Assembly (NCBI GenBank): GCA_016868755.1 | Contig: VGFU01000005.1 | Span: 1 to 64,000 of the forward strand | Direction: 5' to 3' | Source: Bacteroidota bacterium | GTDB lineage: Bacteria > Bacteroidota > Bacteroidia > Flavobacteriales > Schleiferiaceae | DNA length: 64,000 nt | Shown: positions 1-8,940 of the stretch, one piece after another | Numbering within the stretch: the stretch's first letter is position 1 | Layout of the letters: every line of letters starts with the position of its first letter | The notes under the pieces: generated by a model | The model's database searches: none | Told to the model about the DNA's origin: nothing | Seen by the model: only the letters and a program-made list of their open reading frames with translations | Program-made: the position numbers and the translations under genes

Positions 1-3
1 GAT

Positions 4-954
4 ATGGTACTCGTTTTTGCCGAAACCTGGAACGGTCAGTTCAAAAAATCAACATTTGAAGCGGTGCAGTACGCCGCGGCATGTGCGTCCGCTCAAGGCA
101 GCCAAGCCGTCGCCGTGGTCGTTGGACCCGCCTCGGCCCCCGTCGAGTCGCTGGGTGCCTACGGTGCCCACAAGGTGCTCCACCTGCACGGCCCGCAGCA
201 CTTTGAGACGGCCCAACATGCCGCGCTCCTTGGCGACCTCGCCAAAGAACTGAATGCCCGCCTGATCGTCGTCAGCGGAACCGCCAACGGCCGTGCCCTC
301 ACGGGAGCCTTGGCCGTGCGCGCCGAGGCCAGCGTAATCAGCAACGTCACCGCACTGCCCGAGGCCTACAGCCCGGTCCGCGTGGTTCGGGGCGCCTTCT
401 CGTCAAAGGGCATCGAAGTTTGCGAAAGCCGCACCGAGCGCACCGTGATCGGACTGGTTCCCAACGCCTTGGGCGTTAAAGATGCCGCCGGGAGCGACGC
501 CGCCTTTGAGGACCGCAACGCAACCGCCGACCTGCGGGCCAGCCTAGTCGAACAGCAGCTGGCCAGCGGCACGATTGCGCTGCCCGAAGCCGAGCGCGTG
601 GTTTCGGCCGGACGCGGCATGAAGGCCCCCGAAAACTGGGGAATGATCGAAGAACTCGCCCAGGTACTGGGTGCCGCAACGGCATGCTCTAAGCCGGTGA
701 GCGACATCGGATGGCGTCCGCACCGCGAGCACGTCGGACAAACAGGCATTCAGGTCAACCCCCAGCTGTACATCGCCGTGGGCATCTCAGGCGCCATTCA
801 GCACCTAGCTGGGGTGAGCAGCTCCAAGACGATCGTTGTGATCAATAGCGATCCCGAAGCACCGTTCTTCAAGGCCGCCGACTACGGTATCGTAGGTGAC
901 GCCTTTGACATTGTTCCGCGCTTGACGGACGCCCTTCGCAAGCACCTGAACTAA
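4..954 (+). CDS. etfA: Electron transfer flavoprotein, alpha subunit
   Basis: EtfA binds FAD and, as a heterodimer with EtfB, carries electrons from acyl-CoA and other flavin dehydrogenases towards the quinone pool. The 316-residue length is normal. The C-terminal FAD domain (about residues 200-315) is clear: KPVSDIGWRPHREHVGQTG, then a YIAVGISGAIQHLAG segment and the INSDPEAPFFKAADYGIVGD motif, all hallmarks of the family. The N-terminal half is the usual Rossmann-like ETF domain. The ATG lies 4 bases from the window edge, so the expected partner etfB is probably just outside. The next gene starts 3 bases after the stop, so the two are likely co-transcribed. Confidence 0.96.
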   Translation: MVLVFAETWNGQFKKSTFEAVQYAAACASAQGSQAVAVVVGPASAPVESLGAYGAHKVLHLHGPQHFETAQHAALLGDLAKELNARLIVVSGTANGRALTGALAVRAEASVISNVTALPEAYSPVRVVRGAFSSKGIEVCESRTERTVIGLVPNALGVKDAAGSDAAFEDRNATADLRASLVEQQLASGTIALPEAERVVSAGRGMKAPENWGMIEELAQVLGAATACSKPVSDIGWRPHREHVGQTGIQVNPQLYIAVGISGAIQHLAGVSSSKTIVVINSDPEAPFFKAADYGIVGDAFDIVPRLTDALRKHLN

Positions 955-957
955 GTC

Positions 958-1566
958 GTGTCGGGCGCACTGATAACCTTGGCCGTCAAGGGCCTCACCT
1001 ACAGCGAGCGCCCCACGGGCGCCTACGCGCTGCTGCTCGAGGCCGAGGTCGACAAGCGCCGGCTCCCCATTGTGATTGGCGCGTTTGAAGCCCAGGCCAT
1101 CGCCATTGCGCTCGACAAAATGTCGACGCCGCCGCGGCCGATGACCCACGATCTTTTTGCTCAGGCGCTGACTGCCCACGAAGCCGTGCTGGAGCGCGTG
1201 GTCATTCACGCCCTAGTTGACGGCGTGTTTTACGCCCAGCTCCATTTTGCATCCGGGTCTGTGCTCGACGCGAGGCCCTCAGACGCGGTCGCCTTGGCCG
1301 TGCGCCTCGACTGCCCGATCTACGCGACCGAAGAGGTTATGGTGCAGGCCAGCCTCGAGGCCGAGCAAGGTGCCGTCCCCAAGCGAAGCAAGCCGGCCCG
1401 CACCCAATCGGCCGCCGCTGGAACACCCGCTCCTGCGCCCAAAGACGACCCGGCCCTAGCTCGGGCGTCGCGCGATGAGCTCGAGGCGATGCTGGAGCAT
1501 GCCCTGACCAACGAGGACTACGAACTGGCGGCACGCATTCGCGACGAACTCACCCAGCGAGGCTGA
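958..1566 (+). CDS. Bifunctional nuclease family protein (DUF151) with UvrB/UvrC-type tail
   Basis: Residues 1-135 match the BFN/DUF151 fold: LPIVIGAFEAQAIAIAL, PMTHDLF and a SVLDARPSDAVALAVRLDCPIY block. The proven activity in plants is DNA/RNA nuclease; in Bacteroidota the role is not established. After an Ala/Pro-rich linker (about 135-165) comes a short helical motif, ELEAMLEHALTNEDYELAARIRDEL, which resembles the UvrB/UvrC interaction motif; this arrangement is common in Bacteroidota members of the family. The start is a GTG 3 nt after the etfA stop, and no better start lies nearby, so translation is probably coupled to etfA. I see no link to electron transfer beyond position. Confidence 0.85.
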   Translation: MSGALITLAVKGLTYSERPTGAYALLLEAEVDKRRLPIVIGAFEAQAIAIALDKMSTPPRPMTHDLFAQALTAHEAVLERVVIHALVDGVFYAQLHFASGSVLDARPSDAVALAVRLDCPIYATEEVMVQASLEAEQGAVPKRSKPARTQSAAAGTPAPAPKDDPALARASRDELEAMLEHALTNEDYELAARIRDELTQRG

Positions 1567-1614
1567 TTTTGACCTAAATTCAGCCCACCTTAACGCTTTT
1601 TAACCGACTTTACC

Positions 1615-2901
1615 TTGGATTACTACTTCCGCGTGCTCGCCGGATTGCTGCTGCTCGTGGCCATCCTTTATGCCTTCAGTTCAAACCGCCGCGCCATCGA
1701 CTGGATGCTTGTGGGCAAAGGCATTTTGCTGCAGTTTGTGCTGGCGGTTGCCATTCTTCACCTTTCGTGGGTTTCCATTGCCTTTGATGCCGTGGGTAAA
1801 GGCTTTGTTGCGTTGCTGGGCTACACCCGCGAGGGCTCGCTGTTTTTGTTCGGAGACCTCGTCGGCCGCGTCGACACGTTTGGCTACCTCTTTGCCTTTC
1901 AAGTACTTCCCACGATCATTTTTTTCAGCGCCATCACCTCGCTCCTCTTTCACTTCGGCATCCTTCAGCGCGTTGTAGGCGGATTTGCCTGGATCATGAA
2001 GCGCACCCTTAAGCTTTCAGGTGCCGAGACCCTCGCCGCCGCCGCCAACGTGTTTGTAGGCCAAACGGAGGCTCCGCTCCTCGTAAAGCCCTATATCGCC
2101 ACCATGACCCGCTCCGAGCTCATGGCCCTGATGGTGGGCGGAATGGCAACGCTCGCCGGCGCCGTGCTGGCTGCCTACATTGGCTACCTGGGCGGAACCG
2201 ACCCCGAGCGCCAAGTATTCTTTGCCCGCCACTTGCTCACCGCCTCGGTCATGAACGCTCCGGCGTCGCTTTGGATCGCTAAAGTCCTGGTTCCGCAAAC
2301 CGAGACCGTCGTCGACGTCGCCGACGTGCGCATCGAACGCAAAGGCAACTGGCTCGAGGCCATCGCCAACGGTACCACCGACGGCTTCAAAATGGCCGCC
2401 AACGTCGGGGTCATGCTGCTGGTCTTTACCGCGCTCATCGCCCTGTTCAACGGGCTGCTCGCCAACGGCCTCGGCTCCTGGACCGGCCTCAACGACCTCG
2501 TGGCCTCGTGGTCGGGCGGACGCTACACCGAATTCAACCTCCAAGCCATTTTCGGAATGCTGCTCGGCCCCTTCACGTGGCTCCTCGGCGTGCCCTGGTC
2601 CGAAGCTCCGCTCGTCGGCCAACTGCTCGGCGAAAAAACGGTGCTTAACGAATTCTACGCCTACGTCACCATGGGCAAGATGATGGAGGGCGGACTTCTC
2701 GTTAGCGAACGCGCCCAAACCCTGGCCGTTTATGTACTCTGCGGCTTTGCCAACTTTGCCTCGATCGGAATCCAAATTGGCGGCATCGGCACCCTGGCCC
2801 CGGAGCGCCGCAAAGACCTTTCTGAGCTCGGCTTCAAGGCCGTCTTGGGTGGAACCGCGGCCTCGCTTACTACCGCTACGTTGGTCGCGCTGCTCCTGTA
2901 A
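1615..2901 (+). CDS. nupC: NupC/CNT family concentrative nucleoside transporter
   Basis: An inner-membrane symporter for nucleosides, about 428 residues with 8-10 hydrophobic segments. It has the CNT order: N-terminal helices (FSSNRRAIDW), a gate region (FLFGDLVG.. FAFQVLPTIIFFSAITSLLFHFG) and a C-terminal transport domain with the GQTEAPLLVKPYI signature and YAYVTMG. The start is uncertain: the only candidates are TTG at 1615, which lies inside a TACCTTGG sequence that resembles a -7 box, and GTG at 1633. If the box is a real promoter, the GTG is more likely. Together with the downstream thyA it fits nucleoside salvage, but thyA has its own promoter. Confidence 0.92.
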   Translation: MDYYFRVLAGLLLLVAILYAFSSNRRAIDWMLVGKGILLQFVLAVAILHLSWVSIAFDAVGKGFVALLGYTREGSLFLFGDLVGRVDTFGYLFAFQVLPTIIFFSAITSLLFHFGILQRVVGGFAWIMKRTLKLSGAETLAAAANVFVGQTEAPLLVKPYIATMTRSELMALMVGGMATLAGAVLAAYIGYLGGTDPERQVFFARHLLTASVMNAPASLWIAKVLVPQTETVVDVADVRIERKGNWLEAIANGTTDGFKMAANVGVMLLVFTALIALFNGLLANGLGSWTGLNDLVASWSGGRYTEFNLQAIFGMLLGPFTWLLGVPWSEAPLVGQLLGEKTVLNEFYAYVTMGKMMEGGLLVSERAQTLAVYVLCGFANFASIGIQIGGIGTLAPERRKDLSELGFKAVLGGTAASLTTATLVALLL

Positions 2902-2930
2902 TAAGTACCCAGTTGCCAGCCACTGGTTCG
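2898..2930 (+). repeat. Stop-codon-associated intergenic repeat, copy 1 (weak)
   Basis: The short gap between the nupC stop and the thyA promoter is filled by a sequence with words such as CCCAGTTGCC and CCACTGG. These resemble the better copies at 4302, 34898, 40227, 45930 and 57492. This is the weakest copy and may be chance. Confidence 0.35.
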
Positions 2931-2938
2931 TACCTTTG
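2931..2938 (+). promoter_or_regulatory. -7 promoter box for thyA, 4 nt from ATG
   Basis: TACCTTTG is a perfect match to the Bacteroidota -7 box TAnnTTTG. The thyA ATG begins only 4 nt after its last base, so transcription should start at or next to the A of the start codon. The mRNA would then be leaderless. Confidence 0.7.
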
Positions 2939-2942
2939 AATC

Positions 2943-3821
2943 ATGCGCCAGTACCATGAATTAATGGACCGCGTGCTCCGCGAGGGCGCCGACAAATCCG
3001 ACCGAACCGGTACCGGAACCCGCAGCGTTTTTGGCCACCAAATGCGCTTTGATCTGAGCGAGGGCTTTCCCATGGTCACGACCAAGAAGCTCCACCTTAA
3101 GAGCATCCTTCACGAGCTAATTTGGTTTATTTCGGGGGACACCAACATTCGCTACCTCTGCCAAAATGGGGTCCGCATTTGGGACGATTGGCCGTTTGCC
3201 ACCTACTCCAAGTCGGCCGACTACGACGGAATCGGCATGAAGGAGTTCGCCGCGCGCATCGCTGCCGACGCCGATTTTGCCGCCAAGTGGGGCAATTTGG
3301 GCCCCGTGTATGGGTACCAGTGGCGCTTTTGGCCCGGCCCCAACGGCCCGGTCGATCAGTTGCGCGAGGTGCTCGAAGGCATCCGCCGTAACCCCGACGG
3401 ACGCCGCCACATCGTTTCGGCGTGGAATCCGGGCTACATCGACCAAATGGCGCTTCCGCCCTGCCATGCCTTTTTTCAGTTTTATGTAGTCGATGGCAAG
3501 CTGTCGTGCCAGCTGTACCAGCGGTCCGCCGACATCTTTTTGGGGGTTCCGTTCAACATCGCCTCCTACGCGCTGCTGATTCACATGATGGCGCAGGACC
3601 TCGGCCTCGGCGTAGGGGACTTTGTGCACACCTTAGGCGACGCCCACATCTACTCCAACCACCTGGAGCAGGTTCAGCTCCAGCTCAGCCGCGAGCCTCG
3701 CGCCCTGCCCACGCTGAAATTGAATCCGTCGGTCAAGAGCTTGTTTGACTTCCGATACGACGACGTGGAACTGGTCGGCTACGATCCGCACCCGCACATT
3801 CCCGCTCCGGTCGCCGTCTGA
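2943..3821 (+). CDS. thyA: Thymidylate synthase
   Basis: Methylates dUMP to dTMP using methylenetetrahydrofolate and releases dihydrofolate. Visible motifs are the N-terminal [19 protein letters not shown] (phosphate loop arginine), the catalytic cysteine in [33 protein letters not shown], and the C-terminal [10 protein letters not shown] tail that ends in the usual A/V. At 292 residues it is longer than the 264-residue E. coli form because of an insert near residues 80-110 ([19 protein letters not shown]), as in other longer forms. Its stop TGA overlaps the dfrA ATG (TGATG), so ThyA and the enzyme that recycles its dihydrofolate product are translationally coupled. Confidence 0.97.
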   Translation: MRQYHELMDRVLREGADKSDRTGTGTRSVFGHQMRFDLSEGFPMVTTKKLHLKSILHELIWFISGDTNIRYLCQNGVRIWDDWPFATYSKSADYDGIGMKEFAARIAADADFAAKWGNLGPVYGYQWRFWPGPNGPVDQLREVLEGIRRNPDGRRHIVSAWNPGYIDQMALPPCHAFFQFYVVDGKLSCQLYQRSADIFLGVPFNIASYALLIHMMAQDLGLGVGDFVHTLGDAHIYSNHLEQVQLQLSREPRALPTLKLNPSVKSLFDFRYDDVELVGYDPHPHIPAPVAV

Positions 3822-4303
3822 TGCTGTACGCCATCGTCGCCCACGATCAGAACCTCGCCATTGGCGGTGGCAACGATTTGCTGTGGCACCTGCCCAACGA
3901 CCTGAAGTACTTTAAGGAGAAAACGCGCGGATTCCCCATCATCATGGGCCGCAAAACCTTTGAATCGCTGGGGCGCCCCTTGCCCGGACGCCGCAACATG
4001 GTCGTGACCCGCCAGCCCGGCTGGTCCGCCGAAGGGGTAGACGTTTTTGCCAGCGTCGAAGCCGCCGTGGCAGCACTCAATGGTGCCGACGGGTTCATCG
4101 TGGGCGGCGGCGAGATCTACCGACTCGCGCTTCCGCTCGTAGACGTGCTCTATGTGACCTTGGTGCACACCGAATTTGCCGGCGCCGACACCTGGTTTCC
4201 TGAATACCGCGACCGATTTACCGAAGTGGCGCGCGAAGACCACCCGGCTGACGAGCGGCATGCCTACGCGTATTCGTTTATTCGCCTAAAGGCGAACACG
4301 TAA
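3821..4303 (+). CDS. dfrA: Dihydrofolate reductase
   Basis: Reduces dihydrofolate, the product of ThyA, to tetrahydrofolate with NADPH. The 160-residue protein is full length. It shows the N-terminal IVAHDQNLAIGGGNDLLWHLPNDLKYFKE (active-site acidic residue in the LPNDL segment), the NADPH-binding IIMGRKTFESLGRPLPGRRN, and FIVGGGEIYRLALP. It overlaps the thyA stop by one base, which makes a two-gene thymidylate cycle operon. The gene is followed by a short repeat and a hairpin shared with the convergent clpX. Confidence 0.97.
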   Translation: MLYAIVAHDQNLAIGGGNDLLWHLPNDLKYFKEKTRGFPIIMGRKTFESLGRPLPGRRNMVVTRQPGWSAEGVDVFASVEAAVAALNGADGFIVGGGEIYRLALPLVDVLYVTLVHTEFAGADTWFPEYRDRFTEVAREDHPADERHAYAYSFIRLKANT

Positions 4304-4341
4304 CTAGTTGCTAGTTACTTGCTGCAACGCTCCGCGTTGCA
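4302..4341. terminator. Convergent-gene hairpin inside a stop-associated repeat (copy 2)
   Basis: The 38-bp gap between the convergent dfrA and clpX stops begins with CTAGTTGCTAGTTAC, a member of the dispersed repeat family. It then contains a perfect 7-bp stem, GCAACGC (4324-4330) with GCGTTGC (4334-4340), and a 3-nt loop. There is no T-run, so a terminator role for both genes is inferred from position. Confidence 0.5.
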
Positions 4342-5532
4342 CTACGCCGACTGCTTAGATAGCTTCTGGAGCACCAGGTCCGCCGTAACGTGCACCTTTT
4401 CAGGAAGCTCGTACATGGCGTCGGTCAGTACCGTCTCGCCGATGCCGCGAAGCCCGCGGGCGCCCAGCTTGAACTCAATCGCTTTGTCGACGATGGCGTC
4501 AAGGGCTTCGTCGTCAATGCTGAAGGAAATTCCGTCCAACGCAAACAATCGCTCGTACTGCTTGATTAGGGCGTTTTTGGGCTCGGTGAGGATGCGGCGC
4601 AACGCCACGCGATCCAAGGGCTCGAGGTAGGTCAGCACCGGGAGACGCCCGATGAGCTCGGGGATCAAGCCAAAGGCCTTGAGGTCCTGCGGCGTGACGT
4701 ACTTCAGGAACGCGTTTTCGTCAACCTCTTTGCGCTGAGTGGTTCCGCTAAACCCAACCACTTGCGTGTTTAGGCGGCGGGCAATATGGCGCTGGATACC
4801 GTCAAACGCTCCGCCCGCGATAAAGAGAATGTTGCGGGTATCGACCTCGACAAATTTCTGGTCGGGGTGCTTGCGGCCGCCTTTGGGCGGAACATTAACC
4901 TTGGTGCCCTCGAGCAGCTTGAGCAGGGCCTGCTGCACGCCTTCGCCCGAAACGTCGCGGGTGATCGACGGGTTGTCGCTCTTGCGGGCAATCTTGTCGA
5001 TCTCGTCAATGAACACGATTCCGCGCTCGGCGTCGGCCACATTGTAGTCGGCGGCCTGAAGCAGACGGGTAAGAATGCTCTCGACGTCTTCGCCCACATA
5101 ACCAGCCTCCGTGAGGACCGTGGCGTCGACGATAGCAAACGGAACCTTCAGCATGCGCGCTATGGTCCGCGCCAACAAGGTTTTGCCGGTGCCGGTTTCG
5201 CCCACCATGATGACGTTGGACTTCTCGAGGTCTTCGTCGCCCACGCCGCCGTGCAGCACGCGCTTGTAGTGGTTGTACACGGCCACCGCAAGGATTTTCT
5301 TGGCGTCGTCTTGGCTAATCACGTACTCGTCGAGTCGGGCGCGGATTTCAGCCGGCTTGGGCAATTCCATCGACCCGAGGGCCGAGGCGTCGTCTTCGTC
5401 GGTCTCCTCCTCAAGAATGTGGTGGGCCTGCTCAATGCAGTTGGCGCAGATCTGCGCATCCAAACCTGAAACCAGCAATCCGGCCTCGGTCGACGGACGT
5501 CCGCAAAAAGAACACTGGTTGGCGTCGGTCAT
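4342..5532 (-). CDS. clpX: ClpX, ATP-dependent unfoldase subunit of ClpXP
   Basis: A hexameric AAA+ unfoldase that feeds tagged proteins to ClpP. The 396-residue protein starts with the zinc-binding domain (CSFCGRP and CANCIEQ, about residues 8-35). It then has Walker [14 protein letters not shown], Walker [12 protein letters not shown], the GYVGED pore loop, the PELIGRLPV box II region, and the GARGLRGI sensor 2. It lies 12 bp downstream of clpP and completes the usual tig-clpP-clpX order. I expect one transcript from the tig promoter. The ATG at 5532 precedes the zinc finger directly and is the natural start. Confidence 0.97.
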   Translation of the reverse strand: MTDANQCSFCGRPSTEAGLLVSGLDAQICANCIEQAHHILEEETDEDDASALGSMELPKPAEIRARLDEYVISQDDAKKILAVAVYNHYKRVLHGGVGDEDLEKSNVIMVGETGTGKTLLARTIARMLKVPFAIVDATVLTEAGYVGEDVESILTRLLQAADYNVADAERGIVFIDEIDKIARKSDNPSITRDVSGEGVQQALLKLLEGTKVNVPPKGGRKHPDQKFVEVDTRNILFIAGGAFDGIQRHIARRLNTQVVGFSGTTQRKEVDENAFLKYVTPQDLKAFGLIPELIGRLPVLTYLEPLDRVALRRILTEPKNALIKQYERLFALDGISFSIDDEALDAIVDKAIEFKLGARGLRGIGETVLTDAMYELPEKVHVTADLVLQKLSKQSA

Positions 5533-5544
5533 GGATTGCGGGGC

Positions 5545-6216
5545 TTAAGCGCGGGGCTTGCTGACGAGCACCTCGTCGATCATACCGTAGGCCTTGGCCT
5601 CCTCGGAGGTCATCCAGTAGTCGCGGTCCGAATCGTGCTCTACCTTATCAAATGGCTGGCCGGAGTGCGAAGCGATGATTTCGTACAGCTCCTTCTTGAG
5701 CTTGAGGATTTCCTGCAGCGTGATTTCCATGTCGCTGGCCTGACCTTGGGCACCGCCCATCGGCTGGTGAATCATGACGCGGCTGTGCTTGAGCGCGGAC
5801 CGCTTGCCCTTAGCGCCTGCACAGAGCAGCACGGCACCCATGGAGGCCGCCATGCCCGTACAGATCGTAGCCACGTCTGGCGCCACCACCTGCATGGTGT
5901 CGTAGATTCCAAGACCCGCGTACACGCTGCCGCCGGGACTGTTCATGTAGATCTGAATGTCTTTCTTGGCGTCGGCCGACTCCAAAAAGAGCAGCTGGGC
6001 CTGAACGATGTTGGCGACTTGGTCGTTGATTCCGGTTCCGAGAAAAATAATGCGGTCCATCATCAGGCGCGAAAAAACGTCCATCTGGGCCACGTTGAGC
6101 TGACGCTCCTCGATAATGTAGGGCGTCAACGAATTGTCGAGGTAGTGCTCGAGCTGCATGCTGCTGATGCCCTTGTCGAGCATCGCGTACCGCTTAAATT
6201 CTTTTCCGAAATCCAT
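5545..6216 (-). CDS. clpP: ATP-dependent Clp protease proteolytic subunit
   Basis: The serine protease chamber of ClpXP. The catalytic triad is visible: serine in GMAASMGAVLLCAGAKGKR, histidine in SRVMIHQPMGG, and aspartate in the region after KVEHDSDRDYWM. IYMNSPGGSVYAGLGIYDTM is the strand and turn next to the active site. The ATG at 6216 gives 223 residues; a TTG at 6225, overlapping no other gene, would add MNP and cannot be excluded. It sits 9 bp after the tig stop. The first 20 or so residues (GKEFKRYAMLDKGISSM) are a short extension compared with E. coli and are typical of Bacteroidota. Confidence 0.96.
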   Translation of the reverse strand: MDFGKEFKRYAMLDKGISSMQLEHYLDNSLTPYIIEERQLNVAQMDVFSRLMMDRIIFLGTGINDQVANIVQAQLLFLESADAKKDIQIYMNSPGGSVYAGLGIYDTMQVVAPDVATICTGMAASMGAVLLCAGAKGKRSALKHSRVMIHQPMGGAQGQASDMEITLQEILKLKKELYEIIASHSGQPFDKVEHDSDRDYWMTSEEAKAYGMIDEVLVSKPRA

Positions 6217-6225
6217 GGGGTTCAA

Positions 6226-7566
6226 TTACTTCTGGGTTTTGTTCACTTCTTTGACGAAGTCCGCGTAGGTGGCTTTGATTTCTTTTTTACCAAAGGCGCC
6301 CAGCACGAACTGCATCAATTTACGCTGCAAAAGCTGTTCCGAATACTGCTCGGCTTGCGGACGCTCCTTGAGTAGATTCAGGGCCACTGGCTGGGCCTCT
6401 TCTACGCTCAGTTCACGTCCAAACTGGCGCATGCGGGCGACGACTTCCCCGGTGACAAAGTCGACCAGCTCTTCGCGGTGCACGTGAATATGGTGATCCT
6501 TAACCAACTTGGACTCAATGAGCTGCCAACGCATGGCCTTCTCCGTGTTGGGCCACTGCGCCTCGACTTCGGCCGAATCCAGCGGCTTTTCGCCGGCGGT
6601 CGTCATCCATTTTTTCAAAAACTTCGCGGGAAGCTTGAACTTCGCCTCCATCAGCTTGTCGCTGGCGAGGTTGAAAAAGTGCTGCTCGGCGTCGCGCTGG
6701 TAAATTTGGGTCAATTCCTCCTTGATTTTAGCGCGGAGCCCGGCCTCGTCGGTGACCACACCTTCTCCGAAGAGCTTATCAAAGAGCTCAGCGTTCAGGG
6801 CTGCGGGCTCAATATGGTAAATCTGCTCGAGCTTGAACCGGAAGTAGCCGGTGGCTGCTCCGCGCTCCTCGGGAGTAAAACCAAGAACTTGGTACAGATC
6901 AAAATCCTTCTCAAAATCGCTCACGTCGAGCACCAGGCTGTCGCCCTTGGCCAAGGCCTTGAGGTCTTTTTTCAGTGAGCGTCCGCTTACCGCGCTGAGT
7001 CCGAAGCGGCCGTGCTTGTGGGGTGCGCCCTCTAAGGGTTCACCCTTCTTGGTTGCGACGTCGAAATGACCATAAATGAGGTCGTCATCGCCTGCCGCCT
7101 CAACCTCGCTCATCGCTCCATAGCGCTGGCGCAGGTTTTCAACCTCCTTGTCGAGGTCCTTGTCGGTGGGCTCCATGACGTAGTACGGAATTTTCACCTT
7201 ATCACTCACCTCAAGTTCAATACTTGGAGCCACTCCAAGCTCAAACTCAAAAGTGTTGGAATCGGCGGTGAAGTCCACGTCGCCGGCCACCGGAAGGGGT
7301 TGACCCAGAACATCAATTTTCTCGCGCTCGAGGTAGGCGTACAGCTCGTCTTGGAGGCGCTTGTTAATCTCGTCGGCGGTAATTGGGCCCTCGTACTGCT
7401 TGCGAATCAGCGTCATCGGTGCCATGCCCGGGCGAAAGCCCGGAATCCGCGCCTTTTTGCGGTAGTCGGCGAGCTGCTTTTCAACAGCTTCAGCGTACTC
7501 GCTGCGTTCAATCGTTAGCGAAAGGCGCGCGTTTAAATCGGCGTCAACGGTCCAGTTTGCGTTCAT
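6226..7566 (-). CDS. tig: Trigger factor, ribosome-bound chaperone
   Basis: Binds at the ribosome exit tunnel and shields nascent chains. The N-terminal ribosome-binding domain carries GFRPGMAPMTLIRKQYE, which corresponds to the GFRxGKxP signature. The middle PPIase domain is weakly conserved, as is normal in Bacteroidota, and the C-terminal half is the helical chaperone arm. I chose the ATG at 7566 (446 residues). A longer reading from TTG at 7596 would start inside the -7 box at 7594-7601 and is not credible. The gene opens the tig-clpP-clpX operon and is divergent from the SPOR-domain gene. Confidence 0.95.
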   Translation of the reverse strand: MNANWTVDADLNARLSLTIERSEYAEAVEKQLADYRKKARIPGFRPGMAPMTLIRKQYEGPITADEINKRLQDELYAYLEREKIDVLGQPLPVAGDVDFTADSNTFEFELGVAPSIELEVSDKVKIPYYVMEPTDKDLDKEVENLRQRYGAMSEVEAAGDDDLIYGHFDVATKKGEPLEGAPHKHGRFGLSAVSGRSLKKDLKALAKGDSLVLDVSDFEKDFDLYQVLGFTPEERGAATGYFRFKLEQIYHIEPAALNAELFDKLFGEGVVTDEAGLRAKIKEELTQIYQRDAEQHFFNLASDKLMEAKFKLPAKFLKKWMTTAGEKPLDSAEVEAQWPNTEKAMRWQLIESKLVKDHHIHVHREELVDFVTGEVVARMRQFGRELSVEEAQPVALNLLKERPQAEQYSEQLLQRKLMQFVLGAFGKKEIKATYADFVKEVNKTQK

Positions 7567-7593
7567 TGCGAAATAGTATTCGAAAAAGGAGTG

Positions 7594-7601
7594 CAAAGGT
7601 A
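7594..7601 (-). promoter_or_regulatory. -7 box for tig
   Basis: Reads TACCTTTG on the minus strand, 27 nt before the tig ATG. Its partner on the plus strand starts only 7 bp away, so the two divergent promoters share their upstream DNA. Confidence 0.65.
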
Positions 7602-7608
7602 GGTTGTG

Positions 7609-7616
7609 TACCTTTG
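7609..7616 (+). promoter_or_regulatory. -7 box for the SPOR-domain gene
   Basis: Reads TACCTTTG on the plus strand, 13 nt before the first of two adjacent GTG start candidates. The -33 region for this promoter falls on the transcribed side of the tig promoter, so the two may exclude each other. Confidence 0.65.
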
Positions 7617-7629
7617 GGAAAAATACTCT

Positions 7630-8757
7630 GTGGTGAAGAACTACCTCACACTCTTAGCGCTAGGCACATTAACGTTGCCTTCGTTCGCCCAAAGCCCTGA
7701 ATTCTCGCTTTACGGCGGTTTGCCCATGTTCATTCGCGACGGAGCATCTCCCTTTGGTAAATGGGGTGCCCAAGAGGGCGGACTCGACGGACTCAACCTA
7801 ACCGCTGGCGGTGAACTTCAACTTCCTCTTTGGAACGACTGGAGCATGCACGCCGGTCTAGACCTGTATTCGATCCGCGCCCTGGGTTCGGCCGCCACAA
7901 CCCAGCTGACCGGAGCTTCTCCGCGCTTGGGTCTCGGGTACGCCCGTCCCGTGGGGAACGCCGTGGTTCAGTTGCGCGGTTCGCTCGGACTGGCCTCCGT
8001 GCGCACGACGCAAACCGTGGGCGGTGTCAAAACCAAGCTCAACGAAGGCCTATATACCTGGGGGTCTCTTTCCGCACCGGCCTCATTGGGGTTGCGCGCT
8101 TCGCTCCCCTACGGCCCCGGCCGAGTTTACGCCGAGCTCACCTACCGCTACTTCATGTTTGACGACGGCCTAGACGGCTTGGGCGGCGGCGGAACCCGCA
8201 TCGGCGGCCACGACGACCAAATGCTCATCGGGGTTGCCGGCTACACCTGGAATCTTACCCAAGTTCAATCGCGCACCCAGCGCGAGCTGACGGCCGCGAA
8301 GAAGGCAGCTGAATCGGTGCCAAGCCTCAAGCGCACCAACGAAGAACTAAAGATTGCCCAAGCCGAACTGGCCGACGAGCTTGAAGTGATCAAAGTGCAA
8401 AAGCAAAAAGTCGAATCGCGCCTGGATAGCTTGGAAAAAGGGCTCGTCTTAGCGTCATCCACCAACGCCTCTGGTATACCGTCATCAGTCGCGGGTTCTG
8501 CACAATCCAACACTTCGTCTTCATCTTCTGCAAAAGGAGTACAGTACGTCGTAGTCGTAGGCAGCTTCCGAAGCGATCGATTGGCAGCTCAGTACGTGGA
8601 CCGACTTAAAAAATCTGGGGTTAACTGCTCTACGAGCGAAGGCGGAAACGGTTTTGTCCGGGTGTACACGGGCCCCTTCCGCAGCGAACAAGTGGCGTTT
8701 GAAGTCCTCGACAAGGTGCGCGTTGAAACGCCCGGGGCCTGGTTGCTACGTCTTTAA
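7630..8757 (+). CDS. Outer-membrane barrel protein with coiled coil and C-terminal SPOR domain
   Basis: A signal peptide (KNYLTLLALGTLTLPSFAQ) is followed by about 190 residues of alternating barrel-like strands with GLGYARP and YRYFMFDD. A charged heptad segment (RTQRELTAAKKAAESVPSLKRTNEELKIAQAELADELEVIK, about 220-270) should form a coiled coil. A Ser-rich linker leads to a SPOR domain (YVVVVGSFRSDRLAAQYVDRLKKSGV..GFVRVYTGPFRSEQVAFEVLDKVR), which binds denuded glycan strands of septal peptidoglycan. It may therefore tether the outer membrane to peptidoglycan. Two GTG codons (7630, 7633) are possible starts; the longer frame begins inside the promoter. The gene ends before a strong terminator. 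Confidence 0.8.
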   Translation: MVKNYLTLLALGTLTLPSFAQSPEFSLYGGLPMFIRDGASPFGKWGAQEGGLDGLNLTAGGELQLPLWNDWSMHAGLDLYSIRALGSAATTQLTGASPRLGLGYARPVGNAVVQLRGSLGLASVRTTQTVGGVKTKLNEGLYTWGSLSAPASLGLRASLPYGPGRVYAELTYRYFMFDDGLDGLGGGGTRIGGHDDQMLIGVAGYTWNLTQVQSRTQRELTAAKKAAESVPSLKRTNEELKIAQAELADELEVIKVQKQKVESRLDSLEKGLVLASSTNASGIPSSVAGSAQSNTSSSSSAKGVQYVVVVGSFRSDRLAAQYVDRLKKSGVNCSTSEGGNGFVRVYTGPFRSEQVAFEVLDKVRVETPGAWLLRL

Positions 8758-8787
8758 CGTTGAAGCACAGAGCGTACTAAAAAGCAA

Positions 8788-8816
8788 AAACCCGGACCTT
8801 GTGGTCCGGGTTTTTT
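8788..8816 (+). terminator. Rho-independent terminator
   Basis: AAACCCGGACC pairs with GGTCCGGGTTT across a 4-nt loop and is followed by a T-run. It ends the SPOR-domain gene just before the convergent tRNA-Leu. Confidence 0.88.
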
Positions 8817-8818
8817 CG

Positions 8819-8902
8819 TGCGCGAAGGGGGACTCGAACCCCCACATCCTTTCGGACACTAGATCCTGAGTCTAGCCTGTCTACCAATTTCAGCACTCGC
8901 GC
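8819..8902 (-). tRNA. tRNA-Leu (anticodon CAG)
   Basis: An 84-nt class II tRNA on the minus strand. The acceptor stem GCGCGAG pairs with TTCGCGC and the discriminator base is A. The anticodon loop CTCAGGA gives CAG. A long variable arm (TGTCCGAAAGGATG region) and the GGTTCGAGTCC T arm are present. CCA is not encoded. Confidence 0.95.
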
Positions 8903-8940
8903 ATGCCTGGCCCTGGTATTGGAGCCTGATTTTGCCTCAG

